Positions 12,526 through 24,625 of a DNA stretch of 64,000 nt are shown here, piece by piece. Each line of letters starts with the position of its first letter. Positions within the stretch are counted from its first letter, which is position 1. The translations under genes were made by a program, and so were the position numbers. This DNA is from Paragyromitra xinjiangensis (taxonomy: Eukaryota > Ascomycota > Pezizomycetes > Pezizales > Discinaceae), in assembly GCA_038503065.1 (NCBI GenBank), contig JBCAMK010000012.1, positions 1,054,001-1,118,000 on the forward strand, written 5' to 3'. The notes under the pieces were generated by a model, which had not been told where the DNA came from, searched no databases, and saw only the letters and a list, made by a program, of their open reading frames with translations.

Positions 12526-14330
12526 ATGAGCGGCTGTGAGTACCTGTTTCCTCGCTTTTAAACGCAAAATCGATCTTTGTGTTTCGCCATGCCTACATCA
12601 TACTGATTTGATACCCACAGTACGATTCCTTGATCTCATTAAGCCGTTCGTGCCCATCCTCCCGGAGGTGGCGGCGCCCGAACGCAAAACTCCATTCAGG
12701 CAAAGGCTAATGTGGACGGGGGTGAGTTTTTCTCCTGATGCTGAAATGACAACTTTCGTCGGCAGCAAGGTGGCCTTAGATGTTTGGTGGGTGTGCTGAC
12801 AAGTGCGATGCGCGAATAGTTAACTCTCCTCATCTTCTTGGTCATGAGCCAAATGCCGTATGTTACCTTGATTCCATTGGGACAGCTCTCATTGGATGGT
12901 TTTGCTGACGAGGCTTGATTGTATACAGACTGTACGGAATTGTATCTTCAGATACTTCAGATCCTCTTTACTGGCTCAGAATGATGTTGGCGAGTAATCG
13001 AGGAACACTGATGGAATTGGGAATATCTCCAATTATTTCATCTGGCATGGTTTTCCAGCTGCTTGCTGGTACTCATCTGATTGATGTCAACCTGGACCTG
13101 AAATCTGATCGCGAGCTTTACCAAACTGCCCAGAAGTGTAAGCAAACCTCAGATTTTTCAATTGACCCATAGCAATTGAGCTGACGATGCATTCAATAGT
13201 GTTTGCTATAATCCTTTCTCTCGGACAAGCCACCGTGTATGTTTTGACAGGCCTTTATGGACAGCCTAGCGACCTCGGTGCCGGTGTCTGCCTTCTCCTC
13301 ATCCTCCAGCTCGTTGTCGCCGGTCTTATTGTCATCCTCCTCGACGAGCTCCTTCAAAAGGGCTATGGCTTGGGATCTGGTATCTCTCTTTTCATCGCTA
13401 CCAACATTTGCGAGAGCATCATCTGGAAGGCATTCTCTCCCACCACTATCAACACTGGCCGTGGACCTGAATTCGAGGGTGCCGTCATCGCTTTGTTCCA
13501 TCTTCTCTTGACCTGGGGCGATAAGCAACGTGCTCTCCGTGAGGCCTTCTACCGACAGAATCTCCCCAACATCATGAACCTTTTAGCTACCCTCGTTGTC
13601 TTCGCCTCGGTCATCTATCTCCAGGGATTCCGTGTCGAGATCCCCGTCAAGTCCAGCCGTTACCGTGGATCCCGTGGAACCTACCCAGTTCGCCTTTTCT
13701 ACACCAGCAACATGCCCATCATGCTACAGTCTGCCTTGAGCTCCAATGTCTTCCTCGTCTCCCAGATGTTGTACAACCGTCTCCCGGATAACCTTCTCGT
13801 TCGTATCCTTGGTGTCTGGGAACCCAAAGAAGGATCTGCTCAACTCTACGCTGTTTCCGGTATCTCATACTACATGTCCCCGCCGCTCAACTTCACCGAC
13901 GCTCTGATTGATCCTTTGCACACTGTCTTCTACATCTTTTTCATGCTCACCGCTTGTGCCATGTTCTCCAAGACCTGGATCGAGGTTTCTGGATCTAGTC
14001 CCCGTGACGTCGCCAAGCAATTGAAGGAGCAGGGTTTGGTTATGGCTGGTCACCGTGAGCAGAGCATGTATAAGGAGCTCAAGCGTGTCATCCCGGTTGC
14101 CGCTGCTTTTGGTGGTGCTTGCATTGGTGCTTTGTCGGTTGCTTCTGATCTCCTTGGTGCTCTTGGTTCTGGTACTGGAATCTTGTTGGCTGTCACGTAA
14201 GTTTGACCCATCCATTGGAATTGTATTGAATTTTTACTAATTATATGCTCTTTTTAGTATCATCTATGGGTACTTCGAGATTGCCGCCAAAGAGGGAGAC
14301 ATGGCTGGTCTCGGCCAGTTCGTCTCATAA
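12526..14330 (+). CDS. SEC61: Protein transport protein Sec61 alpha subunit (ER translocon pore)
   Basis: Pore-forming subunit of the ER protein-conducting channel. Six exons (12526-12535, 12621-12721, 12820-12857, 12929-13137, 13200-14196, 14258-14330) give 475 aa, the normal size. The start [20 protein letters not shown] spans a 10-nt first exon. Diagnostic segments include [20 protein letters not shown], the plug and lateral-gate region [32 protein letters not shown], and the cytosolic loop [20 protein letters not shown]. About ten hydrophobic membrane helices are evident. It ends [14 protein letters not shown] plus a short tail. All introns have GT-AG ends, 61 to 98 bp. No oddities apart from the small 5' exons. 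Confidence 0.97.
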
Positions 14331-16070
14331 GTAGTCTGTTGTAGCAACATTCTGCTTCTATTTCCCAATCAATTTCATTTTTTGTTTTCTTGTAAAGATA
14401 GAGACGTGCCCCTTGCGGCGAGGGAAGGAAAAATTACGAGACGTTTTTGCCCCCACGCTTTGACGAAAGAATGAAAAAAATACATAAAAAATACACTGGA
14501 CACGAGAAGAGCGAGTTGATACCTGGGCGAAAAAGCCGGAGTCTCTTGTTTTTTTTGCTTAGGGGTTGGATGGAAGAAAAAGAAAAAAGCTTGGGGTGCG
14601 TCTTTATCACAAAACGGAGTGGGGGGTTTGCATTATTATTTTAATGTTGATGCCTAAGGCAGGGGATTGGGATGTGTATTTAGTATTGTTTTTGGGTTTG
14701 GTTCCTTTCATGTGGGTACTTCTGGCAGTGGGTGGGTAGGGCGAAATGTTGAATTGAATTTTTTTTTTCTTCGCGAATTTGCTGGCCCGTTGGGAAATCA
14801 TGATTTGTGCGTGTTCCTCCACGTGGTGTTACACCTACGAAATCCTACAGAGATGAGACCCGAAACCAGGGATGAGATGAGGCATGCTTATGCCAAGCCG
14901 CTAAGCCGGCGGTTTCCGACACTCATAGCTCATAACTCGTACTTCATGGAGCATCACAACCTTTAGCTATTACTTACCAGAATTGATCATGTTTAACCTA
15001 TGCTTGGATTTTGTCAAAGAATTTTGTCTTTGTAGTCCTTTGCCCACTATAAACATTTCATTATTCGGCCTAGCTATTTGGCAGGTATATATTACATGTA
15101 TTCACTATGTAGTGCTACACCCTTCGTTTTCCACTTTTAGGGAAAGAGAAAAAAAGAGAATACTCTTCCGTACAGTGCCAAAAAGGGGGATGCGATTGGT
15201 ACAGCATTTTTACAGTATTCTAAAAAATGCTGGATTAATTCCGCAGTGCTACGGGATTTATCAGCAAATGCAGCAGCGCTCCAGAATTAATACAGCATTT
15301 TCTAAAAATACGGTAGTAGATCCACCCCATTTTTTGGTACTGTAGTCAAAAGTTTCTTCGTTTGATCTAAATATGTATTAGAGAAAACGACTGAAAGCTA
15401 CATATACTACACGGACCCCCCCGTGATTCAGGAACCGTGAGGCAACGTGGTGGAAGGCTTTTTAGATATCCTATCATGGAATATAATTATTTGGGGGAGG
15501 GGGGGGATGACATCCATGAATTATCACTTGCTACAGCCATCGCTCTCTCCGTTTTATTACAAAAACCCTCTGCCAGGTGTAGTTGATGTTCTCGGGCAAC
15601 CCGACCGCGAAACATGTAACTCTTAGATATTTGGAGTTTCCTTAAGCTAAATTCCTTAAGCTTTTTCTTTGCCCTATCAGAAACTTATGTGTGTGACTAC
15701 ATGTACTAGTAAATCCTAGGACTTGGGGAGTGTGAGTTTCTACGATGCTCGAGGGAGTTACGAACTATTACTATTTGAAATTTGGGGTTGTGGCTCGTAG
15801 CTTGAGGCTTACCACCTGTGGTCATTTAACCTTCCTATGTGCAGTGCTTTCGTTGCTTGCAGGCAATCTATATGGGAGGGTTGTTTATGGTTACCCGGCC
15901 CAAAATCTTGAAGTGCCCCACCAAACAATGACTCCTCTGCCCCTCCAACAATGATACGTATCCTCCTATTGTTTTAAACTCTCCAGTATACCCCCACTCT
16001 GGTGCTCGCCAATCGCATTTGATTACGCTGCTTTTGAATTAGTTTACGCGCAATCTGTTCAGGAATCAAC
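14331..16070. other. Intergenic region containing a MITE
   Basis: T-rich 3' flank of SEC61, then AT-rich DNA with no supported gene. It contains a terminal-inverted-repeat element (15171-15344, listed separately), two TACATGTA palindromes (15093-15100, 15698-15705) and a variant of the dispersed TATCACTCG motif (15522-15530). Confidence 0.6.
15171..15344. mobile_element. Tc1/mariner-type MITE flanked by TA duplication
   Basis: A non-coding element of about 170 bp. The left end reads TA-CAGTGCCAAAAAGGGGG and the right end, read inward on the other strand, TA-CAGTACCAAAAAATGGGG. These are near-perfect terminal inverted repeats with the TA dinucleotide duplicated outside, the target signature of Tc1/mariner (Fot1/pogo) transposons. 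The interior is itself foldback: a region containing AATGCTGGATTAATTCC is roughly complementary to GAATTAATACAGCATT 50 bases on, and CAGCATTTTT pairs with AAAAATGCTG nearby. There is no transposase ORF, so it would depend on an autonomous relative elsewhere. Confidence 0.75.
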
Positions 16071-17740
16071 ATGAGCACTCAGTTGGTGGGTATCCACAAC
16101 CCTGGGCTTAAATGGTGGCTCAAGCACCTTGAGAATGATTTCGATTCACGTCACTCTGTCGACCTATACATCGGGTTGGTACTATTCCCTGACATTATGG
16201 ACCTCTCGCTGATATAAATTAGAGCTCTCAAGCGTCGTGTTATCCGGAACCCAACACCTGCTGCCATCGGAACTGCCCAACTCTTCCTCCGCCTGATTTC
16301 CGCATATCGCTTCTCGAGTATTCGTCAACTGGTCGACTATGTTTCTTCTATTGAGACACAGCTTTCGGCAGCTCGTCCCCGAGAAATGTCCGTCAGAAAT
16401 ATGGCTCGACGGGTTGTCGGGATTATCCGGGAGGAAGCAGAAAATAACGGCATGGGCGATCTGTTTCAAGCAGCGCTCCAGTCGGGAAGCTTTGAAAGTG
16501 TGTAACTATAATTGTCCCCCATCTCCAACACCGTGCCTCTTAGGAGGTGTGTTTGCGCTTCGTTATAGGCTGGGCGACTAGTCTAGATCAGTCACCTATT
16601 CACCATTAGTGTATTGCTAATTTCTCTCAACTTATGGCGACCAGAAGCGCTCCAGCACGGACCTTCTTCAATAAAGAATAAGTCGCCCCGCCCGCATCTT
16701 CTCTCCTCGCAGTCATTCGCGGTTGGGGGTGCCTTAACTAGTATCTTCGAGATCATCTCCCATCCTTCATCTTCCATTGCGTCATCAGCTACCTCAAGCC
16801 CTCCTCAGACAGGCGTTGCGAGACCTGCTCAATCTCAATCTATTCAACATGATGTCCGCCCAGCGATCATCCAAGATATCCAGGAGCTTATTGAAGAGCT
16901 TGACTCCTCTGAACACAACATATCCGAACATGCCATGCAAGTTATCCACAATAACGAAGTTATATTGACCTACGGTCTCCCCTCGACCGTCAAGAAGTTG
17001 CTTCTTCGTGCCGCCCAAAAGCGGGATTTTACGCTCGTTGTCGTGGAGGGTTCCTTGAATATCTACCGAAAAACCCACACCGCAGTCATGAACAAAGATA
17101 CGTCGAATGGGGAGGATGAAGAACAACAAGCGGAGCTAGCTGCCCGCAGATCACTTCAAGAGCGAGGAATCCAGATTATCGTTATCTCAGATTCGGATGT
17201 GTGGAACTTCATGGGAAGGGTCAACAAGGTGCTTCTAGGAACGGAATACGTATTTGCCGATGGTGGGCTTTTGGCTCCTGCAGGGACTATGAACATCGTT
17301 AGGGCTGCAAAAGCACGAAGCACGCCTGTGGTTGTTGTGACAGGGTCGCATACACTTTGCCCGATCACAACTTTCTTTGAAGAGCAGTGGATTGAGATGG
17401 GAGGTCCGAAAACTATTGATTTCCAAGAAGGTTGGTTATATTCTTCTGCTTTGTTTTGGCGGGGATTTTACTGATGGAACTGGAAATAGGTTATCTCCTC
17501 GAGAACGTTGAGGCCCCGAATCCGATAATCGATTTTATCCCGGCGAATTACGTAGGCTCCTTTGTCACCAACAAGTTTGTCACCTCTTGTTTCCTTCTTT
17601 CCTCCACCCCAAAAACCCGTCATTTCCTTTTCCTCCTTGACCAAGTGCTTACATTGGATAATAGTGGCATCCTTGCTCCAAACGCCATCTATCGTGCTAC
17701 ATTAGACCTCTACCACATGACAGAGTGTGACCTCTTATAA
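16071..17740 (+). CDS. GCD7: Translation initiation factor eIF2B subunit beta
   Basis: Regulatory subunit of eIF2B, the GDP/GTP exchange factor for eIF2; with the alpha and delta subunits it senses phosphorylated eIF2. Exons 16071-16174, 16223-16497, 16645-17430, 17490-17574 and 17665-17740 give 441 aa. Family features are ALKRRVIRNPTPAAIGTAQL in the helical N-terminal half, then the Rossmann-like domain with ILTYGLPSTVKKLLLRA, FTLVVVEG, ADGGLLAPAGTMNIVRAAKA and VVVTGSHTLCPIT, and a C-terminal NPIIDFIPANYVGSFVTN. The junction between exons 2 and 3 is the least certain: the chosen 147-bp intron uses GTGTGT and ends after a good branch site (TTGCTAATTT) and CCAG, but a small extra exon inside it is possible. 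Beta is preferred over alpha or delta from overall resemblance. Confidence 0.9.
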
Positions 17741-19143
17741 CGAAAGAGTGTAAGGTCGTTGTTTTCTTTCTTTTCTGTAAATTCCTTCTTCCAAAAATTC
17801 CTTTGGTTTCGGAGGTGCTGTGGCGTTATTTTTTCATAATTAAAGGTTTTGTCATTTGTATCCGATGAGGCTCCGGTAGCAAGTATCTTGAACTATGTCG
17901 GCGCTCTAGAGTGTCTTGGATAGGTCTTATATCCCTTCCTCGGTTCTTTGTAAGTATTATAGTGAGGCAAAATTACAAGTTGGGTAGGGCATGCGACAGA
18001 AGACTAGAGTATGTATTACTAGGTCTTAAGGTGAGCTTATTGCAATAGCTTTATTGAGAAGCGCCAGCACGATCCCTTTCCCGAAGATTGGATTGGCGAG
18101 GGGGTGCTTCTCGACACGTTGCGTCATGAATTATCACTCGATCATAGTATTCGACGGCTATTCTATGAAAACAATGCAGTCCATAAGTCCTTCCCTATTT
18201 AATGTGTTTTAATTACTGAGTATAGTGATTTTTTTGTGTGCTAGATAGTTTAGAGCTTAAAACTCTTTTTGTCCGAAGTAATAGAGGACGAGTGGTCCTA
18301 TAAGTTAAACAACTGACCAACAAGATATCTATAACTTCAACATGCTAATCCAGTGTTCCCGTTTGATTGCCTAAATTGGCGCTCCGAAGCTGAGCAATTG
18401 GCGGACGGTTTAGTGTAATTTCTCTACTTACTTGAAATTCTCTTCTCTATAAGAAGCACAGTTTAAGATTGAACCCAACTCGGGTTTCTCCTGAAGCCAT
18501 GTAACATGTATACATGTATGTTATACAACAGCTCAACTAAATCCAACAATTTGCAACATTTCTCAGTGGATGAACTTGATTTTCTCTTGGTTGAGATATC
18601 TTATCTTCTAATTTTGCTTGTCCTCCTGTTGAAGTAAAACTAGAAATTTCCGATAGCACATTTAGCACAGAAGTCTTTTTACTGCTGGTATCTCGACCCG
18701 TGATAACCGATCCACGGCCTACCTCTAACTCCACCTCCACCTCCACCTCACGGACTGGACGCATAACGTAAATTAATTACTATTACTACTACTACTAACT
18801 GGACGCATAGTGTTAGACTACTCCTTGTATATCTTATTAGCTGATTCGCTTGCCGCGTCGCATTTGAGGATTTGTTTGAGACCAGCCCATATTTGCCTTT
18901 TATGTCTCTGCCAGTATGGGACCTGGATCACTTTGCTGCGACCCAGACCCTAAGTAGTCTCCCGGTCCTGAACTCGGCTCTGACCCAATGACCTCCTCGG
19001 CCGGGCTGTAACAACTTCTCTCGTTCTCTCTTCTCCTCCTGCTCCTCCCCGTCATCGCCATCACCTTGTCATTCCTCCATTTGAAACCTTCTAAGTCCTC
19101 AATATTTACGTATCTTAGGGGGCACCACTAGCTAGCTGAGGCG
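17741..19143. other. Intergenic region
   Basis: AT-rich spacer with no supported gene. It holds an exact TATCACTCG motif preceded by TCATGAAT (18124-18140), a TACATGTA palindrome (18511-18518) and short CCACCT and ACT repeats near 18730 and 18785. The 3' end is C/T-rich, probably the leader of the next gene. Confidence 0.6.
18731..18748. repeat. (CCACCT)3 microsatellite
   Basis: Three perfect hexamer units, with a short ACT run 40 bases downstream. Simple-sequence DNA with no evident role. Confidence 0.7.
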
Positions 19144-22100
19144 ATGCCACCAACTCTCCTGGAGATCAACAAGGCACTGGCCACCCTGGCAAAAGTAAAA
19201 ATTGAAGCCGAATCAGAAAAACGTCCAGAAACTTCACAAAGATCAGCTTCTGAACCACTCCCAAGGAAATATCGATGGAGGAAGCTCAAGATGGCCTATT
19301 CGGAAATGATCCTGGCCATGTATCCATATATGGGCGAGTTTGACTCCGACGGGGATGATGATATAGAGGAAGGTGAAGAAGACGAATTTGTGAAATGGGA
19401 TCCTGTTAATAGGATTCATGTTCCCCGGAACGCTCCTCTCAGATCAACTAGTCAAAATGGAGCAAAACAAATATCTACTATTGCCCCAGAGGATAGCGTG
19501 TTGTCTCAATCACTGGATGAAGATCAGCTTAGTCTTGGAATTCTTCTTGAGGCAGCAAAGGCGGTCTCTGAGGACAGTATAGATAGTCAAGACGATCTAG
19601 GTACTGTCGATACGTCAAGTCCGTTCCAGGGAAGCCATGATATGGATGACGAGGTTGTTTCCGCTTCTTCGGTAAGATTATGTGTCTTTCTCTATCTTTC
19701 TCGGGTTTTCCGGAAATAATTAGCTCACATTTGAGTAATAATCATTAGCCCCCCAGTGAATCGGAATCGACGTGGTCTCGTGCTCCTACTCAAAGAAAAC
19801 TAAATCCGGGTTTCTCGCTGGTTCGTATGGTGCACACTAACTCATCAGAGGACGATGGGAGCGTACCTAGTGAGCCCGATTATCCACCAACACCAGGGCG
19901 TGAATTGGGCTCGCAGTTGCAGAAAGAGAAGGAAGTTGGAGAATGCCAAGTTGATTCCTCAGCGATAGAGGTCCAGACGAGGCGCAGAGCTCGTTCCCTT
20001 TCACGGGTATCCTGCTCCAGCTCCAAATTCCCTCAGGCCGCCGAGACCAAAAGCTATACTGGCAGAGATCTTGGATTTCAGTCGGCTGTTGACGACGCCA
20101 TTAGGGCTCTTTTAGTTACTCCTACTAAGGTATCATTATTCCGCTCTATATATCCTTGACCTGAGTTAACTCGTACTTGCTGAATACTTAATAGGCTTCT
20201 CGTAAACATTCGGAGTTGACATGGTCCCAAGTTCCTACTCCTCAGAGTAAGTTGAGTCCAAGCTACTCACCTCTTCAACCAGTATATGTACCAGAGGATG
20301 AGGATGTGCCGATTATGTACGATTACCCCCCTACTCCAGGACGAGAATGGGACTTGCGGGCACGAGAAAGAGGGAGTGAGGGAAATGAAAGCACAGATTC
20401 TCCCAAGAAGAGTCAGATTAGCACCATCACCCTAGAGATCGCGCCAGAGGCCATGGAGATATGTGAGGCTGACCCGGAGACGAATTTCCCTCTGGAACCC
20501 GGCTGCGGGGCCGTGACCCCGGAAAAACAATCCTGTGAAGCTCAAGCTGGAGAAGTCGAATGTTGTGGTGAAGCCGATTTTGAGTTGCACTCGATTGTTG
20601 TTGATGAAATCATTACCCTTTCCGATAACGTTGGGGCATGCATCCTTGGCGGGGCAACCCAACATGGGATGAAACCCCACTCAGAAATTCCCTTCGGACC
20701 AAACCGTCACCACCCTGCGAGAAAATCAAAGATTCCGCACATCTCCCACCACAACGAGTGTAAACCTATACATCGCTTCCACGGCTTTCGCCGCCAGATC
20801 AATCTGGGAGGAGGCATCAAATACAGGCGTGGGTACGTTAGGCCAAGATCAAAGGTTATATACAAACAGAAAATGCTTCCTAATCAAGGTCCTTCAACCA
20901 TGGGAGGAAAATCTGGCAACAGTCTCAGCGGCAAGATTTATGACTCTGACGAGCCGATCTTCGAAGACAGTGATCTAGAGGAGGGGGAGATTGATGAGGA
21001 AGGGGATGAAAATGAGGAGGTTGGCTCCAAAATGGATCGTATATGCCAACACCATGGATTACCATCATGGCTGAACATGCTAACAATGGTCAATTATGGG
21101 TACCCTGTGACCCAGAAGCAGTGGGAAATGATCAATAAGGATGTATCTCGGATGAGATGCCCTGGAAGCCGGGCTAAATGCTTGGATGAAATGATGAAGG
21201 CTGGGTATGTGCCTCCAAAGAGTCCTCAAATCAAAAACCAGGTAGAAGAGAGTAGCGAAGACAAGCTCAACCAGCCCATCCTAGCCAGCGACGATCTTCA
21301 CGAAAAATCGGAGATTTCTACGTTAATACCAGCGGTATTCCAATCTGAGATGAATGTGGTGGATTCCAACACTGATACCGAGGAGAAGTTGCCAGTTCTG
21401 AGGCTTGCCCTGAATAACTCTGAAGAAGATGGCAAGGCTCTAAATGACGATCTACCGGGAAAGGTTACTTCGACTTGTGCTCATTTGGTTTCCCGCGAGC
21501 CCCCAAGCTCTAAAGCATATCATGCTGTGCAGGGCTTGCATTATGTCTATGCAGGAAGTGTGGGAACTAGCCATCAAGACGCAATTCAACCTACTAATAC
21601 AGCTACCAATAATACAAGCCCTGAGGGCATCCTAATACCGATGGAGGGCAGCAGCGCAGTTATGGGGGAGTGCCCAGAGCTGGCAGCTTTGGGTCTTGAT
21701 CTAGGGGACGCTGATGAAACTGGTGAGGGTTCTAACACTGATCGCGAGGACCGACCTAGAGCTTTCCTTAAGAAATACCAACTCAAATATAGTGGACGGT
21801 CTGTGAGTGGGCGGGTGCTGTCGTCCACTCCCGGGGAGCGTGCAGTTGGCGTCGAAAATCCATCCCACCAGCATGGCGAAGATTCCACCGGGGAAAACGA
21901 TCAGTGCCGTGGCCGCCATGGGGATTCCTCCAGGAACGAGCATTCGTCCCATAGACGCCGTGGGAGCTCTGATGCCGACTATTCATCCCATAGGCATCGC
22001 GACTCATCTAGTGCCAAGCATTCATCCCACAATCTCCATGAGAGCCCCCCTAATGCTAGGTATTTGTCCTATAAATATCACAAGGGCCCTGCTAACGCTA

Positions 22101-23002
22101 GTAGTTCATCTCGTAAACACCAAGGTGACTCCCAAGAACCAAAATCGCATAAGAGCCATCATTATCGCCACAGTCATCATGAGCGCAGGAGCAGGAGCAG
22201 GAGCAGGAGCCCCAGCAACACTCGAAAGCGTTCCTACCGTCATCACCGGAGTCACAGGAAAGACAAAGATAGTCGTGATAGATCTCATCGTAGGGCTAAG
22301 GACCGTTCTTCTGACCATAGAAACCATAGCAGTCGTGATCATAAGTACCATCACGATTCCAAGACAATGGGGCACTCCAACAGGGTTTATACCAGCCATA
22401 AACGCTCACGTAGATCGTCATCTAATTCCCCGACGCCGCGGTTCATGTCGGCGCATCAGCAGCAAAATGCCTTATTGAGTCTTCATCTTCACTTAAACTT
22501 GCCGGAGGCATTCGACCGGGGTAGGGAGATTTCTCGCCATAGGGCTAGAGAACCCTCTCCAGATCACTCGCATCATGACCGTTATCGCCGGGAGCGTCGC
22601 CGAAACCGTCACTACAGCCACAACTCTAGTAGGGGTTCTGTCGAGCATGCGGGCGAACCTCGGTCCCCGTCCGCCTCCTCGATCCGTCAATCAGAGACCC
22701 CCAGCCAGCAAGAAAATGCCTCAATTAGTGCTTGTGTAGGGCTACAGAATGAACACGGCTATCCCAATGCCAACAGTTTCACCGGGCACGGTAGTTCTAT
22801 CCCACAAGCGCGACAGGAATTGGCCTTACGTCTTCAGCGGAATCGTGGAAACAGTGATTCTGGCTATGGTAGCCTGCACGGTAGACACGAGGCAGAAAAC
22901 AATGTAAGTAGGCACTTTGACCCCAAGTGCAAAATCGGAAATGCTAATAATTTTAGCACTAAAGGCCTAGATGGCCTGGAATTGAAGGGAGGTATTACGT
23001 AG
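19144..23002 (+). CDS. Uncharacterised Ser/His/Arg-rich low-complexity protein with duplicated exon module
   Basis: Not recognised as a known family. Exons 19144-19671, 19749-20129 and 20195-23002 (all phase 0) give 1238 aa. Exon 1 has an acidic stretch after YPYMGEFDSDGDDD. Exon 2 and the start of exon 3 look like duplicates: each opens with a TWSxxPT motif and carries DYPPTPGRE about 35 to 40 residues later. The middle has an acidic run (EEGEIDEEGDENEE) followed by the only globular-looking segment, MDRICQHHGLPSWLNML to GYVPPKS. Then come imperfect 13-14-residue tandem repeats (GDSS..HSSHRHR type), an SRSRSRSP RS-like block and long His/Lys/Arg stretches. There is no signal peptide or membrane span. 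RS/SH-rich composition suggests a nuclear RNA- or chromatin-associated protein, but that is only inference from composition. Confidence 0.7.
21919..22120 (+). repeat. Imperfect 39-42-bp coding tandem repeat
   Basis: About five degenerate units inside exon 3 of the uncharacterised gene. Each encodes 13 or 14 residues of the form (G/D)(D/S)SS-x-A-x-(H/Y)-SSHR-(H/R). Unit length stays a multiple of three, so the frame is kept. A long ORF in a second frame over the same bases is a by-product of the repetition. Confidence 0.75.
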
Positions 23003-24534
23003 TTACTACTGATATCAGAAAGAGCAGGCAAGAAGTTTCTGAAGCAGATTTACTACGACTTCTTTATGTGGGGGAGGAGTAAGATTGCAAAAATTATCTT
23101 CAATGCATTTACAATGTTTTGCAGATTTGTCTGATTTTCATGACTTCTTGTCACCCCTCTCTATGTATGTGTTATGGCATCTCGTGTCAAAAATATAATT
23201 TTTAATCTTTTCCTCAACAACCTTCTTCTTCCGATATGGCGCTCGTTTCTCGTGTGGGTTGGTAAAGAAATATAAGCTATATACAGGCAAGTTTAAAGCG
23301 TTGAATCGATCATGAAGGCACAGGAGGGCCCACTAACAAGTATTACTGGCGAGTTTCATAATTCCCGTAAGGGAATTATATCTAGGGCAAGCCGGAAAGA
23401 AAAAGGACACCAACAATAAATAGTGAAAGATGCTAGGGGTAGAGAGCTAAATATAAACTTTTACTCTCACGACCTATAAGATCCACGAATTTACCGATAT
23501 TCAATATCCCAATACAAAGGTCGAGAAAGTACTGGAATTTCCGAGTGGTTCTCTATGATTAAACCCATCATTGCCACCACATAAATCCGGACAGTCAAAA
23601 TGTAAACCAACAATGAGAATTCGTTTGGGCTTGAGGTGCTTTGTATCTGTTAATACCTCCCAACCCCAAGCTGAGCCGGATAATAAACCCTGTAACTTAA
23701 CGCACTCCAGGTTGGTCAAGATATCCTATAACCTCAGGCCAGTCTTCTGATATTACTCAACCACAACATCAAAAAATAGTGTTAATACAGACCCAAAGGA
23801 ATTACAGTCTCTCGCTTCGCCAAAGTCAAGAAAATAAGCCAGAATACTGAGATGTATATCGTTACTGTATAATAATCTACAGCTGCAGGGTTGGATGCGT
23901 GTATGAAATATCTATCTATCTGTCTATCTATCTAATCCACAGCTGCAGATGGATACATGATTAGGATGGTTAGCAATAAGTTCCACTATTTTGCGAAAAG
24001 GCCAAGTAGCACTGTGAACATATGCATTACCAGAACTCACTCGCGTGCTGAAGAAAACAAGAGGTCAAATAGTAGCAGGCCAATTGCAAACTTACATACA
24101 AAAAGTCAATTCCATACCACATTTAGGATGCACTATCCCATCACGGAGCTTAGGGGCTAGTAAGACTACCATGAAAATAGCACAATAGGCTATGACTAAC
24201 TGGAAGTACAATTGCTACCAGAATTATACCCTCACCAGCAAGAAAACGCTGAGCAGAAGCATCCATCAATCTCTTGTTGACACAGCCAAGGCGCCAAAAA
24301 CAAGACATATTTCAATCCCATTTCACCCCCTCACAAAGCCCTCCGCACTCCAGGTATCTAACACATAGTTCATCACTTAATAAGAGAGTTCCTACACAAG
24401 GTACAAATAGTTTTGGGCCGTGAAACCCCGCCCCGGTTGTAGGAAGTTTGTATGTTATATTTATTAAACGCCTGACCACAAGATAACTACATCTCACTCC
24501 AAAGAGAAGAGCTGGAAAAGGCAAAAAATTTATT
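23003..24534. other. Gene-poor AT-rich region
   Basis: No supported gene. It contains a TCTA/TCTG microsatellite at about 23909-23934, with ACAGCTGCAG on both sides of it (about 23879-23888 and 23939-23948), making a short direct repeat of roughly 60 bases spacing. Confidence 0.55.
23909..23934. repeat. (TATC)n/(TGTC) microsatellite
   Basis: Tetranucleotide run with one interruption (TGTC), flanked on each side by an ACAGCTGCAG copy. Confidence 0.75.
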
Positions 24535-24625
24535 CGACAACGACAAGATTCGAACTTGCGCGCCCGAAGGCATCCGCTTAACTGATAATAGCAGGCGAAC
24601 GTGTTAACCACTCCACCACGTTGTC
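24535..24625 (-). tRNA. tRNA-Ser (anticodon GCT) with 10-nt intron
   Basis: Reverse-strand class II tRNA. The acceptor stem GACAACG pairs with CGTTGTC, followed by a G discriminator. The D stem is GTG/CAC around GAGTGGTTAA. The anticodon stem TTCGC pairs with GCGGA (one G-T wobble). The loop CTGCTA...A carries anticodon GCT (24592-24590) and is interrupted one base 3' of the anticodon by TTATCAGTTA (24588-24579), the canonical nuclear tRNA intron position. A variable arm of 13 to 15 nt with GCC-TTCG-GGC supports serine. The T arm has TTCGAAT. Length without the intron is 81 nt. No CCA is encoded, as expected for a nuclear tRNA. Confidence 0.92.

Noticed and set aside
21807..22478. Long 223-codon ORF in another frame over the repeat region of the uncharacterised gene
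   Set aside because: It arises from the low-complexity repeats; composition is Ile/Thr/Ala-skewed without domain character, and the main frame is open for 928 codons.
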